Shown piece after piece: positions 1 to 8,289 of a stretch of DNA of 23,194 nucleotides. Below the pieces are notes generated by a model. That model did not search any database. It was not told the origin of the DNA and worked only from the letters and a program-made list of their open reading frames with translations. Source of the DNA: JAFGRR01 sp964499235 (GTDB taxonomy: Bacteria; Planctomycetota; Phycisphaerae; UBA1845; Fen-1342); NCBI GenBank assembly GCA_964499235.1, contig CAZCKC010000046.1, positions 1 to 23,194 of the forward strand. Direction: 5' to 3'. Both the position numbers and the translations under genes were made by a program. Every line of letters starts with the position of its first letter. The stretch's first letter is position 1.

Positions 1-1
1 C

Positions 2-844
2 GTGACGCGTCACGAGATCGAGTGGGGCACGGCGATCGACCCCGACGTGATCGCGGATTACTTCAAGAAGGACGACGCGCTGACGTCGGTGATGGTCGTC
101 CACAGCGAGACGAGCACCGCGACGGTCTGCGACCTCGAGGCGATCGGTAAGCTCTGCAAGGAGCACAAGAAGCTCCTGCTGGCGGACTGCATCACGTCGG
201 CCGGGGCACTGCCGCTGAAACCGGATGACTGGCACGTCGATGTCGCGATCACGGGCGCCCAGAAGGCGCTGATGATCCCGCCGGGGCTGGGCTTCGCGAT
301 GCTCAGCGACGACGCCTGGGAGGTGGCCGAGCGGAACAAGCAGGCGCCGCGCTATTACCTCGACCTGCTGAAGGCCCGCCAGAGCGCTGCCAAGAACGAC
401 ACGCCCTTCACGCCGGCGCACCTCATGATCCGCGGGCTGAACAAGGCGCTCGACATCCTGCTCGAAGAGGGCATCGAGCACGTCTGGAAGCGCGTGGCCG
501 CGATGGCCGCCGCGACCCGCGCCGCCGGTGAGGCCATCGGCCTGCCGGTGTTCTCCAAGAGCCCGTCCGACTCGGTAACGGCCTTCAACTGCCCCGAGGG
601 GCTCTCCGTCAAGGACATCCGCGCCCAGCTCCAGGATCGCTACGGCATCCAGTCCGCCGGCGGCCAGGAACACCTCAAGGGCAAGATCTTCCGCCTCGGC
701 CACATGGGCTACGTCGACGAGATGGACACCATCCTCGCGATCGCCGCGCTCGAGCAGGTGCTGCACACGCTCGGCCACAAGTTCGAGCTCGGCGCCGGCG
801 TGACGGCCGCTCAGAGGGTCGTCGCGGAGCAGCTCGGCAAGTGA
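2..844 (+). CDS. Class V aminotransferase (alanine-glyoxylate / serine-pyruvate type), 5' truncated by the window
   Basis: A PLP-dependent fold-type I aminotransferase of class V, which would move an amino group between small amino acids and a 2-oxo acid such as glyoxylate or pyruvate. The reading frame is open to the left edge, so roughly the first 100 residues of a normal 380-residue protein are missing and the GTG at base 2 should not be taken as the start. The visible part holds the segment ADCITSAGALPL, where the Asp should contact the PLP pyridine, and then ITGAQKALMIPPGLGF, whose Lys (codon 263-265) is the expected Schiff-base lysine. The C-terminal domain ends with FRLGHMGYVD, typical of the AGXT/SPT group. 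Its stop overlaps the start of the next gene, which points to co-transcription. Exact substrate cannot be read from sequence; the phosphoserine aminotransferase and soluble-hydrogenase-subunit labels sometimes given to this family are less likely. Confidence 0.88.
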   Translation: MTRHEIEWGTAIDPDVIADYFKKDDALTSVMVVHSETSTATVCDLEAIGKLCKEHKKLLLADCITSAGALPLKPDDWHVDVAITGAQKALMIPPGLGFAMLSDDAWEVAERNKQAPRYYLDLLKARQSAAKNDTPFTPAHLMIRGLNKALDILLEEGIEHVWKRVAAMAAATRAAGEAIGLPVFSKSPSDSVTAFNCPEGLSVKDIRAQLQDRYGIQSAGGQEHLKGKIFRLGHMGYVDEMDTILAIAALEQVLHTLGHKFELGAGVTAAQRVVAEQLGK

Positions 845-1416
845 GCGTGACGAGCGCGCCGGACGTTGTCTTCGAAACACCCCGCCTCATCGTTCGGCCC
901 TGGACGCCGGACGATGAGGCCGCCTTTCTCAGGGTCTACGCCGACCCGGCCGTCAGCGAGTTCCTGCGGCTGCCCGGCGAGACGCACGCCGAGCTGGTCG
1001 AGCGACAACTGGGATACCTGAAGAATGCGTCGGCCCTCGCGCCGCCGCCCGGCTGCGGCCGGTGGAAGCTGACCACGCGTTCTGACGACCAGGTGGTCGG
1101 CACGCTGCTGCTCAAGCCGCTGCCGGGCTCGGATGACATCGAGGTGGGCTGGCACCTCGCCCGTCACGCCTGGGGGCTCGGCTACGCGACCGAAGCGGCG
1201 GCCGGAGCACTCGCGCAAGGCTTCACCGCCGCGGGCCTGCCCACCATCTACGCGATCGTGCACGCACTGAACATTCGCTCGCAACGCGTCTGCTGGCGGC
1301 TGGGGATGCGCTCGCTGGGTTACACGACCCGCTTTCACCAGCTCGAGCTCGCGCTCTTCGCCATCGATCGCAGCACGTGGCAAGCCGCACGGCCGCCCGC
1401 CAGCCGGACCGCCTGA
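841..1416 (+). CDS. GNAT family N-acetyltransferase (RimJ/RimL-like)
   Basis: A 191-residue acetyl-CoA-dependent N-acetyltransferase. The start of the protein, FETPRLIVRPWTPDDEAAF, is the standard opening strand and helix of the RimJ/RimL branch. The pattern WHLARHAWGLGYATEAA near residues 103-119 is motif A, where the G-x-G-x-A loop grips the acetyl-CoA pyrophosphate. The pattern ALNIRSQRVCWRLGMR near 142-157 is the usual Asn-x-x-S-x-x-x-x-x-x-x-LG-x motif B. The GTG start at 841 overlaps the TGA of the aminotransferase by four bases (GTGA), and its own TGA shares one base with the ATG of mutM, so the three genes are probably translationally coupled. The acceptor substrate is unknown: members act on ribosomal protein N-termini, antibiotics or small metabolites. 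Confidence 0.9.
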   Translation: MSVTSAPDVVFETPRLIVRPWTPDDEAAFLRVYADPAVSEFLRLPGETHAELVERQLGYLKNASALAPPPGCGRWKLTTRSDDQVVGTLLLKPLPGSDDIEVGWHLARHAWGLGYATEAAAGALAQGFTAAGLPTIYAIVHALNIRSQRVCWRLGMRSLGYTTRFHQLELALFAIDRSTWQAARPPASRTA

Positions 1417-2258
1417 TGCCCGAGCTGCCCGAAGTCGAAACGATGGTCCGCACGTTCCGCCCGCGCCTCGAAGGCCGGCGGATCACTGATTTCCAGTCGC
1501 GCTGGAAACGCAACGTCGCGCCGGGCTTCGCGGCCGTTCGGCGGGCGCTGACGGGTCGTGTGATCGTCCGCGTCGGCCGGCGGGCGAAATTCATCACCTG
1601 GGCGCTCGACGACGGCAGTTGGCTGCTGATCCACCTGCGGATGAGCGGCCGGCTGGAGTGGGGGCCCGATTACGATCGCCCGCCCGATTACGTTCGCGCG
1701 TATTGGCAGCTCGAAGACGAGCGGCTGCTCTTCTGCGACGCCCGCAAGTTCGGCCGCATCAGCCACACCCGGGACTTCGCCGCGACCACGCAGCACCTCG
1801 GGCTGGAGCCGCTGGACCGCACCTTCACCGCCGACCGCCTCGCGACGCTGCTGCACAAAAGCCGCCGCCAGCTCAAGCCGTTCCTGCTCGACCAGGCGCA
1901 CATCGCCGGCCTGGGCAACATCTACGCCGACGAGTCGCTCTTCGCCGCCGGCCTGCATCCGCTCACGCCGGCCAGCGCGCTGAGCGACGACGAGGTCACG
2001 CGGCTCCACACCGCGATCCGCCAGGTCCTCCGCAAGGCCATCCGCCACCACGGCAGCTCGATCGACTGGATGTACCCCGGGGGCTGGATGCAGCACCACC
2101 TCAACGTCTACGCTCGCACCGCTGAGCCCTGTCGCCGTTGCGGCCACACCATCGAGCGGCTTATCGTAGGTCAGCGCGGGACGCACGTGTGCCCCGTGTG
2201 CCAGCCGCGCGCCCCGCAGCGCGGCGCAACCGCCCGACGGTCGCGGCGCAGCGCCTGA
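1416..2258 (+). CDS. mutM: Formamidopyrimidine-DNA glycosylase (Fpg/MutM)
   Basis: A bifunctional base-excision repair enzyme that removes 8-oxoguanine and formamidopyrimidines and then cuts the abasic site. I start it at ATG 1416, not at the in-frame upstream codon, because the protein then begins MPELPEVE, with the catalytic Pro2 and Glu3 exposed after Met removal. Other family marks are Lys58 in VGRRAKFITW, Met76 in HLRMSGRL, the H2TH segment with AGLGNIYADE near residues 164-173, and a C-terminal zinc finger with Cys239, Cys242, Cys259 and Cys262, including the Arg in GQRGTH. At 280 residues it is near normal length, with a short basic tail (ARRSRRSA). The start codon shares its A with the TGA of the upstream acetyltransferase gene. 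All key residues are present, so it should be active; the Nei relatives lack this combination. Confidence 0.97.
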   Translation: MPELPEVETMVRTFRPRLEGRRITDFQSRWKRNVAPGFAAVRRALTGRVIVRVGRRAKFITWALDDGSWLLIHLRMSGRLEWGPDYDRPPDYVRAYWQLEDERLLFCDARKFGRISHTRDFAATTQHLGLEPLDRTFTADRLATLLHKSRRQLKPFLLDQAHIAGLGNIYADESLFAAGLHPLTPASALSDDEVTRLHTAIRQVLRKAIRHHGSSIDWMYPGGWMQHHLNVYARTAEPCRRCGHTIERLIVGQRGTHVCPVCQPRAPQRGATARRSRRSA

Positions 2259-2281
2259 AGCCCGCGTCACCCGTAGCGGGC

Positions 2282-2287
2282 AGGAGG
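2282..2287 (+). promoter_or_regulatory. Ribosome binding site of asnB
   Basis: AGGAGG, a full Shine-Dalgarno match, six bases ahead of ATG 2293. It fixes the start of asnB at the codon that gives the obligatory N-terminal Met-Cys. Confidence 0.85.
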
Positions 2288-2292
2288 ATCCC

Positions 2293-4173
2293 ATGTGCGG
2301 CATCGTCGGCGGCGTCGCCCTCCGGCCTGATGCAGCGGTGACCGCCCACCAGGTCGCCCCGCTGGCCGCCCCCCTCCGCCACCGCGGGCCCGATGACGCG
2401 GGCACGTGGGATTCCGGCGACGGCCGCTGCGCGCTGGCCTTCCAGCGCCTGGCGATCATCGACCTCGCGACCGGCAACCAGCCGCTCAGCGATCCCAGCG
2501 GCCAGGTTCACGTCGTCTTCAACGGCGAGATCTACAACTTCCGCGCGCTGCGCGGCGAGCTCAGCGACCACGGCGTGACGTTCCGCACGCAGGGCGACGC
2601 TGAGGTCATCGCAGCGGCCTACCACGCCTACGGGCCGCGCTGCTTCGAGCGTTTCTTCGGCATGTTCGCGATCGCGCTGTGGGACACGCGCGACCGCTCC
2701 CTCATCCTGGCCCGCGACCGCTTCGGCAAGAAGCCGCTCGTCTACACCCGCAACGCCGACCGCCTGCTCTTCGCCAGTGAGCTCAAGGCGCTGCTCGTCG
2801 ACCCGGCCGTCCCCCGCACGCTCGATTTGCAGAGCCTGCACCGCTATCTCACCTTCCAGTACGTCCCCGACCCACACGCGATCTACCGTGACATCGCCAA
2901 GGTGCCGCCCGGCTGCTTCCTCGTCGTCCGCGACGGCGCCGTCGGCGGGCCGCAGAAGTACTGGCGCCTCCCGACTGCCCGCCGCTACGGCGGCTCCTAC
3001 GACGACGCCAAGCAGGAACTCAACGAGCGCCTCGAGCGGGCCGTCGCCCGCCGCCTGGTCGCCGACGTCCCGCTGGGCGCCTTCCTCTCCGGCGGCGTCG
3101 ACTCCTCGATTATCGTCGCCATGATGCGGCGCCTCGGCGTCGAGCCGCTGCGCACCTTCTCGATTGGCTTCGACGACCCGCGCTACGACGAAACGAGCTA
3201 CGCCCACCAGGTCGCCGATCGCTTCCAGACCACCCACCACGTCGAGCGCGTCACCCCCGATGCCCAGGCCGTCATCGACACCCTCGCCTTTCACTACGAC
3301 GAGCCCTTCGCCGATTCCTCCGCCATCCCGACCTACTACCTCGCGCAGGTCACCCGGGCGGCCGTCACCGTTGCCCTGACCGGCGACGCCGGCGACGAGT
3401 GCTTCCTCGGCTACGACCGCTACCGCGCCGCCCAGTTCGCCCAGCAGGCCGAGCGGCTCCCCGCGCTGCTCCGCCAAGGCGTCGGCGGCCTCGCGCAATT
3501 CCTGCCCCGCGGCCACAGCAAATCCCTGCCGCGGCGCCTCTACCGCCTGCTCAGCGTCGTCAACGCCGACCCCGCCGACCGCTATCTCGCCTGGATTAAC
3601 CTGCTGCCGCCCAGCCAGCTCCGGCACGCCTACCGGCCCGACGTCGCGGCCGCCCTCGACCTCGACGAGCCCCGCCAGTGGTTCCGCCAGCTCTACGACG
3701 CGGTGCCGCACAGCCCGGCCGAGCGGGCCAACTGGGCCGACTTCCACGCCTACCTGCCGTTCGACCTGCTCACCAAGGTCGACCGGGCCTCGATGGCCGC
3801 CAGCCTCGAGTGCCGTGTCCCGTTCCTCGACCACGAGCTGGTGGAGTTCGCCGTCTCGCTCCCGCCCGACTGGCGCATGGGCAAGCGGATCCTCAAGGAC
3901 CTCGCGCGCGACCTGCTGCCCCCCGAGATCCTCCGCCGGCCCAAGATGGGCTTTGGCGTGCCGCTCGGGAACTGGTTTCGCCACGAGCTGCGCCCCCTCA
4001 TCACCGACGCGCTCCATAACCCCGACGGCCTCTGCCACCAGCTCCTCGCCCCGCGCTTTACTGAAACCCTGCTGGAAGCCCATTTATCGGGCCGTGACGA
4101 TCACAGCCACGCGCTCTGGGCCCTGCTCATGCTTGAACGCTGGTACCGCCGCTGGCAGCCGACCCTGCCCTGA
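2293..4173 (+). CDS. asnB: Asparagine synthetase B, glutamine-hydrolysing
   Basis: A 626-residue two-domain enzyme that makes asparagine from aspartate, ATP and glutamine. The N-terminal class II glutamine amidotransferase domain begins MCGIVGG, so Cys2 becomes the nucleophile once Met is removed. Glutamine-site residues follow: Arg52 in LAIIDL, the NGE triad at 77-79 and Asp102 in QGDAE. The C-terminal synthetase domain has the ATP-pyrophosphatase loop SGGVDSS at residues 266-272, then TGDAGDE and the conserved KMGFGVPL near the end. The length fits the Bacillus-type enzymes better than the 554-residue E. coli AsnB. Some close relatives of this length build surface polysaccharide and are linked to exosortases; no such genes are beside it here, so I keep the general name. 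It lies 34 bases after mutM on the same strand with a strong ribosome binding site. Confidence 0.93.
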   Translation: MCGIVGGVALRPDAAVTAHQVAPLAAPLRHRGPDDAGTWDSGDGRCALAFQRLAIIDLATGNQPLSDPSGQVHVVFNGEIYNFRALRGELSDHGVTFRTQGDAEVIAAAYHAYGPRCFERFFGMFAIALWDTRDRSLILARDRFGKKPLVYTRNADRLLFASELKALLVDPAVPRTLDLQSLHRYLTFQYVPDPHAIYRDIAKVPPGCFLVVRDGAVGGPQKYWRLPTARRYGGSYDDAKQELNERLERAVARRLVADVPLGAFLSGGVDSSIIVAMMRRLGVEPLRTFSIGFDDPRYDETSYAHQVADRFQTTHHVERVTPDAQAVIDTLAFHYDEPFADSSAIPTYYLAQVTRAAVTVALTGDAGDECFLGYDRYRAAQFAQQAERLPALLRQGVGGLAQFLPRGHSKSLPRRLYRLLSVVNADPADRYLAWINLLPPSQLRHAYRPDVAAALDLDEPRQWFRQLYDAVPHSPAERANWADFHAYLPFDLLTKVDRASMAASLECRVPFLDHELVEFAVSLPPDWRMGKRILKDLARDLLPPEILRRPKMGFGVPLGNWFRHELRPLITDALHNPDGLCHQLLAPRFTETLLEAHLSGRDDHSHALWALLMLERWYRRWQPTLP

Positions 4174-4246
4174 AAGACCCCTCGCCCGCCGCCCCGTTTC
4201 TGCCGATGGTCTCAGTAGGGTTCCGGCGTTTCGCGAAAGCGGCCGC

Positions 4247-4660
4247 ATGATCATCGACCAGAACGAAATCGAAGCCCTGCTCACGCAGGCCGACGAGCTC
4301 CGCGAGCAGACCGAGACGACGCTGCAGGCCGATTCGGCCGCCGCCGCGGCCCGGGGCACGGCCGCGCCGCCGAAAAAGGATCTCTTCTCGCAGGCCAACG
4401 CCAAGCTGAAGCGCGTCCTGCGGGTGCGCGTGCCGGTGATCGTCGAGCTCGCCGAGCACCCGATGCCGATCCGCAAGATCCGCCGCCTCTCGCCGGGAGC
4501 GATCATCGAGTTTGACAAGTCCGTCGAGAGCGACCTGACGCTTTACGTGCGGAACCGCTCGATCGGCAGAGGCCACGCGATCAAGGTGGGCGAGCACTTC
4601 GGCCTGCGAATCACCGACATCGGCACGAAGCGGGAACGCATCAACTCGCTCCGCGGCTGA
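4247..4660 (+). CDS. fliN: Flagellar motor switch protein FliN, isolated from other flagellar genes
   Basis: A 137-residue protein made of a variable N-terminal part (about residues 1-55, with an Ala-rich stretch) and a C-terminal FliN/SpoA surface-presentation domain (about 60-132). The domain reads from VRVPVIVELAEHPMPIRKIR through LSPGAIIEFDK to GLRITDIGTKRERINSL, which follows FliN closely. FliN forms the lower part of the C-ring and takes part in rotation switching and export. The start is the ATG at 4247; there is no strong Shine-Dalgarno, and the frame upstream is only an asnB shadow. No fliM, fliG or other flagellar gene is in the window. Type III secretion SpoA proteins are related, but the length and sequence favour FliN. 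The 3' end overlaps the end of murJ by 20 bases in convergent orientation. Confidence 0.87.
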   Translation: MIIDQNEIEALLTQADELREQTETTLQADSAAAAARGTAAPPKKDLFSQANAKLKRVLRVRVPVIVELAEHPMPIRKIRRLSPGAIIEFDKSVESDLTLYVRNRSIGRGHAIKVGEHFGLRITDIGTKRERINSLRG

Positions 4661-6296
4661 GCCGCATGAGCCGCCGCAGCAGCATGCTCGCTTCCGGAAG
4701 CCGCAGCGCTGCCGCCAGTCCTACGAACACGCCGCCGCCGGCCGCCAACCCGCCGAACGTCACCAGCAGCCGCCGCCCCAGGTTGTCCGTCACGCCCGCC
4801 AGCGCCGCATCCATCAATTCGACCACGCCGTAGGCCGCGCTGCCCGCCACCACCGCCGCCAGCAGCATTGGGACCGCGCCGATCGCCAGTGGCCGCAGGT
4901 CGAGCCCGGTCACCTCGCGCCGCAGCAGCACGCTGCCCGCGGCGACCGCCAGCGTGGCCGTCAGCGTCGTGCTGACCGCGAAGCCCGCCTCGCGAAACGC
5001 CGGCTGCCAGATCAGGACCAGGCTGATTGCCAGGTTGAAGGGCAGGAGCAGCGCGCTGATCTTCAGCGGCGTCTTCACGTCGCCCAGACTGTAGAACGCC
5101 CGCACGACCAAGTGCTGCCCGAACAGCGCCCACATCCCGAGGCCGTACCAGCGCAGCACGGCGGCCACGCGGTCGGTGTCTTGGGGTCCGAACTCGCGGT
5201 ACTCGAACAGCAGGCGCACGAGCTCGTGCGGGATCGCGACCAGCATCGCGCCCGCCAGCAGCCCGACGAAGACGCCCATTCGCAGCGTCTGCGTCAGCTC
5301 GCGCGACCAGCCGCCCCAGTCGACCTGCGTTGCCAGCCGCGTCAGCGTCGGCAGGACAGCCGTGCCGAGCGCCACGGCCATCACGCCGAGCGGGAACTGG
5401 TACAGCCGGCTCGCGACGGTGATCGAGGTCAGCGCGCCGGCTTGCAGCGGGTAGGCGAACTCCCAGCCGAACCAGTTGGCGGTCGGGTCGGCGGCCGTCG
5501 CGGTCAGCAGGGCGCAGACCTGCGCGTCGAGAAACACGCCCAGCGCGAGCACGCCCTGCCCGAGCAGCACCGGCCCCATCAGCGTCACCGCCCGCTGCAC
5601 GAGCGGATCGCGGGGCTGCCAGCGCCACGCGAGCGCGACGCCGCTCCGGCGCAGGACCGGCAGCAGGATCAGGACCTGCAACACGCCCGCCGCCAGCACG
5701 CTGCCGGCCAGCACGTAGACCTGCCGCTCCGCCTCGGCTCCGGCCAGCCCCGGCGCGAGCCAGACCAGCGTCACGATCATCGCGAGGTTCAACACGATCG
5801 GCATCAGCGCGGGCACCACGAAGCGGCCGACGGCGTTCAGGACGCTCGCGAACAAGGCCGTGATGCAGATCGCCACCATGTACGGCAGCATCAGTCCGGT
5901 GAGCGACAGCAGCAGGGCGTTGGCGGCCGCGTCCGGGCCCTCGGCCGTGAACCACCATGCCACCAGGACGACGCCTTCGAGCACCAGCAGCACCGCGAGC
6001 AGCGTCAGGCTCAGCAGCGCCAGCACGCCCGCCAGCAGCCGCCAGGCGCGGGCTTCACGGTCAGCGCTCAGCGTGCGGGTGAAGAGCGGCACGAAGACGG
6101 CCGCGAGGGCGCCCTCACCGAACAGCCGGCGAAAGAGGTTGGGAACCTGGAAGGCGTAATTCCAGGCATCGTGAACCCAGGTCACGCCGAAGGTCTGGGC
6201 GAGCAGGACGTCGCGGGCGAGCCCGGTGACGCGCGAGCCGAGCGTGCACAGGCTGATCAGCAGCGCGGAGTGCAGCACGGGCGCGGGCTTGGACAT
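4641..6296 (-). CDS. murJ: Lipid II flippase MurJ (MviN family)
   Basis: A 551-residue polytopic membrane protein that moves lipid II across the inner membrane for peptidoglycan synthesis. The N-terminus after ATG 6296 reads MSKPAPVLHSALLISLCTLG, followed by the family signatures SRVTGLARDVLLAQTFG and VPNLFRRLFGEGALAAVFVP, with conserved Arg and Gly residues lining the cavity. Repeated hydrophobic segments through the rest fit the 14-helix MOP-superfamily fold. The frame is open for another 46 codons upstream, but that extension is low in hydrophobicity and runs through the stop region of the neighbour, so I reject it. It lies 55 bases downstream of the dioxygenase gene on the same strand and overlaps fliN tail to tail by 20 bases. 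Presence of MurJ supports a peptidoglycan-bearing host. Confidence 0.95.
   Translation of the reverse strand: MSKPAPVLHSALLISLCTLGSRVTGLARDVLLAQTFGVTWVHDAWNYAFQVPNLFRRLFGEGALAAVFVPLFTRTLSADREARAWRLLAGVLALLSLTLLAVLLVLEGVVLVAWWFTAEGPDAAANALLLSLTGLMLPYMVAICITALFASVLNAVGRFVVPALMPIVLNLAMIVTLVWLAPGLAGAEAERQVYVLAGSVLAAGVLQVLILLPVLRRSGVALAWRWQPRDPLVQRAVTLMGPVLLGQGVLALGVFLDAQVCALLTATAADPTANWFGWEFAYPLQAGALTSITVASRLYQFPLGVMAVALGTAVLPTLTRLATQVDWGGWSRELTQTLRMGVFVGLLAGAMLVAIPHELVRLLFEYREFGPQDTDRVAAVLRWYGLGMWALFGQHLVVRAFYSLGDVKTPLKISALLLPFNLAISLVLIWQPAFREAGFAVSTTLTATLAVAAGSVLLRREVTGLDLRPLAIGAVPMLLAAVVAGSAAYGVVELMDAALAGVTDNLGRRLLVTFGGLAAGGGVFVGLAAALRLPEASMLLRRLMRLSRGAS
4653..4665. terminator. Short GC hairpin over the fliN stop codon, possible convergent terminator
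   Basis: GCGGC-TGA-GCCGC, a perfect 5-bp stem whose 3-base loop is the fliN stop codon. It lies in the overlap between fliN and murJ. There is no U tract, so termination at this point is only a possibility. Confidence 0.3.
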
Positions 6297-6351
6297 GCGG
6301 GGGATGGTAACGAAAGGGCAGGGGGCTGACGATGCAGCCGGTGACGGACTG

Positions 6352-7263
6352 CTAAGGCTGTGGCGCGGCCTGGCGCGGGCGGAGCCAGACATCGGTGCGC
6401 TGCTCGTAGCCTTTCCAGGCGTAGGGGTCCTCACCCGCGACGGGCGTGATCGCCCGCACGTCGGCGATGGCCGGGCTGGCGTCGGCGCGAATCTCCCACG
6501 GCAGCAGCGACCACGCGTTCATGTAGTGGTTCACGAGCGCGCGGCGGTAGCCGTCGGTGGTGTTGGGTTTCGAGCGGTGCAGCAGGTAGCCGTTGAAGAG
6601 CACCACGCTGCCGGCCGCGACCTCGACCGGCATCTCCCGGGCGCCGTCGAAGCCGTAGCTCTCCGGGGCGAAGTCGAACTGCGTCGGCTGGTCGTGGGGC
6701 CGCTGGGGGTAGAGGTAGCCCGTGCGGTGCGAGCCGGGTAGCACCCAGAGGCAGCCGTTGGCGACCGTCGCGTCGTCGAGCGCGATCCACGCGCCGCACA
6801 GCGAGCGATCGCGTGTCGGGATGAAGATCTCGTCCTGGTGCCACGCCTGGCCGGTGCTGCCCGGGCCCTTCACGAAGAGCATCGACTGCATGCACTTGAC
6901 CCGCCCGTCCCAGTGCGCGAGGTGGCGGCCGACGACCTGGCTGAGCGCGCCGCAGATCGTCGCGTGCCGGACGTAACGCTCGATGACCGGGCTGACGTAG
7001 TGCGGCTGGTGGATGCAGAGGATCTCCTGCAGTGCGGCCGCGTCCGGCACGCCGGGGTCGATCGGCTGGAGCTGATCGCAGGGATAGGTCCCGCGCGCGA
7101 TGGCGACGGCGTCGCCGCGGAGCTCGTCGACTTCCTCGGGGCCCAGCGCGTCATGCAGGATCGCATAGCCGTCGCGAACGAAGGCATCGGCTTGGGTGTT
7201 GCTGAGTGGTTTCGGCAGGTCGGCGACGGCCGGCGGTTCGGAGGGACAGAATTCGGCGCACAT
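6352..7263 (-). CDS. Phytanoyl-CoA dioxygenase (PhyH) family iron/2-oxoglutarate oxygenase
   Basis: A 303-residue non-haem Fe(II)- and 2-oxoglutarate-dependent oxygenase. The facial triad is visible: His142 and Asp144 in AWHQDEIFIP and the distal His229 in GYLLHRSKPN, with Arg240 or Arg241 placed to bind the 2-oxoglutarate carboxylate. The segment CLWVLPGSHRTG near 171-182 is the usual PhyH core strand. The substrate is unknown; this large family acts on lipids, ectoine, mitomycin-type metabolites and others. It starts at ATG 7263, 36 bases after the end of the YhaM-like gene, and is followed by murJ after 55 bases, so it may be in one transcript with both. Nothing around it names the substrate. 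The Cys-rich opening (MCAEFCPSE) is not a signal peptide, so the enzyme is probably cytoplasmic. Confidence 0.88.
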   Translation of the reverse strand: MCAEFCPSEPPAVADLPKPLSNTQADAFVRDGYAILHDALGPEEVDELRGDAVAIARGTYPCDQLQPIDPGVPDAAALQEILCIHQPHYVSPVIERYVRHATICGALSQVVGRHLAHWDGRVKCMQSMLFVKGPGSTGQAWHQDEIFIPTRDRSLCGAWIALDDATVANGCLWVLPGSHRTGYLYPQRPHDQPTQFDFAPESYGFDGAREMPVEVAAGSVVLFNGYLLHRSKPNTTDGYRRALVNHYMNAWSLLPWEIRADASPAIADVRAITPVAGEDPYAWKGYEQRTDVWLRPRQAAPQP

Positions 7264-7299
7264 CGGGCGATACCCCGCGAACAGATCCCCCGCTGCTGG

Positions 7300-8289
7300 T
7301 CAGGAAGACGACTCGAGGAGATTACGCTTGTATAGCTTGGTTTGCAACGCGGGGATGAATTGCGTCCAGTCGCTGGCGTCGTCGGTGTCGGCCGCCAGGT
7401 GCTGGGCGAACATGGCGAGCTTTGCATCGATGTTGTCGAGGTAGTGGACCAGGATCGCCTCGCGCATCGCCGGCAGCTTCGGGCTGCCGAAATCGTACTG
7501 GCCGTGGTGGGCGGTGACGATGTGCTTGAGCATCGTCAGGACATCTTCGGGGAATGGCTCGCCGGTTTCCTGGCTGATCTTGGTCGCGGCTTCCTGGAGC
7601 CAGGTGACGCACATGACGATGTGGCCGACGAGCTGCCCCTCGTCGGTGTAGCCGATGGCCGTATCGCAAGTCAGCTCGCCGGTCTTGGCCGCGTCGTGGA
7701 AGAAGATGCCGGCCAGCACCAGGTCGGGGTTGAGCTCCGGGTAGCGCGGCAGGACGAGCAGCGCGAGCTCGAGCACGTTGCGGGTGTGCTCAAGCAGCCC
7801 GCCGAGAAACGCGTGGTGCATCGCCATCGCGGCCGGCGATTGCTTGAACCGCGCCGCGAACGCGTCATCGTTGACGAAATGCCCGACCAGCGCCAGCAGC
7901 GCCGGGTGCTTGATCGAGCGGAGGATCTCCTTGACGCGCGCCCACAGCTCGTCGACGTCGTACTCGGTCCGCGGGAGGAACTCGGCCGGATCGAGCGTCC
8001 CCGGCTCCACCGAGCGCATGCCGTCGATGATGAACTGCGGCTTGCCGCGGTAGCTCTCCATCCGGCCGCGGAAGCGCATCAGCCCGCCGCTGGGCATCGA
8101 GTCGAACAGGCCCTGGTTGGCGTCCCACATGCGGGCGACGATCTGCCCGCTGCTGTCGGCCAGGATGGCGTGGATGTAGTGGCTGCCCTTGGTCGTGGTG
8201 CGGAGGCTCTTATCGTTGACCAGCAGGACGCAATCCTCGACTGCTTCGCCGGTTTGATACTCCAGGATGCGTCGCCGGTCTTGGATCAT
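7300..8289 (-). CDS. YhaM-like 3'-5' exoribonuclease (OB fold plus HD domain)
   Basis: A 329-residue protein with an N-terminal OB-fold nucleic-acid-binding domain (about residues 15-95) and a C-terminal HD phosphohydrolase domain (about 150-300). The metal-binding set is present: His158-His159, His168 in LLEHTRNVLE, the HD pair His198-Asp199 in FFHDAAKTGE, His261-His262 in VTAHHGQYD, and Asp285 in VHYLDNIDAKL. The order and length match Bacillus YhaM, an exonuclease for short RNA and single-stranded DNA. I use ATG 8289 because the extra 16 residues upstream run into the preceding gene, and because ATG 8289 forms an ATGA overlap with that gene's stop. Function is by family resemblance; a nucleotide phosphohydrolase role cannot be excluded. 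Confidence 0.87.
   Translation of the reverse strand: MIQDRRRILEYQTGEAVEDCVLLVNDKSLRTTTKGSHYIHAILADSSGQIVARMWDANQGLFDSMPSGGLMRFRGRMESYRGKPQFIIDGMRSVEPGTLDPAEFLPRTEYDVDELWARVKEILRSIKHPALLALVGHFVNDDAFAARFKQSPAAMAMHHAFLGGLLEHTRNVLELALLVLPRYPELNPDLVLAGIFFHDAAKTGELTCDTAIGYTDEGQLVGHIVMCVTWLQEAATKISQETGEPFPEDVLTMLKHIVTAHHGQYDFGSPKLPAMREAILVHYLDNIDAKLAMFAQHLAADTDDASDWTQFIPALQTKLYKRNLLESSS

Noticed and set aside
1335..2477. 380-residue open frame on the minus strand
   Set aside because: Antisense shadow of mutM and the start of asnB; composition is Arg/Ala/Val-rich with no motif.
2161..4083. 640-residue open frame on the minus strand
   Set aside because: It is antisense to asnB, which has every catalytic motif. 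The product is a Val/Glu/Gly/Arg-rich sequence with no domain, as expected from GC-rich codons read backwards.
4174..4246. Possible small gene between asnB and fliN
   Set aside because: The open frame through it is a continuation of an asnB shadow; the 73 bases hold no start with a ribosome binding site before ATG 4247.
5112..6329. 405-residue open frame on the plus strand, rich in His, Gln and Arg
   Set aside because: Antisense to murJ; the odd composition is the complement of hydrophobic codons, not a repeat protein.
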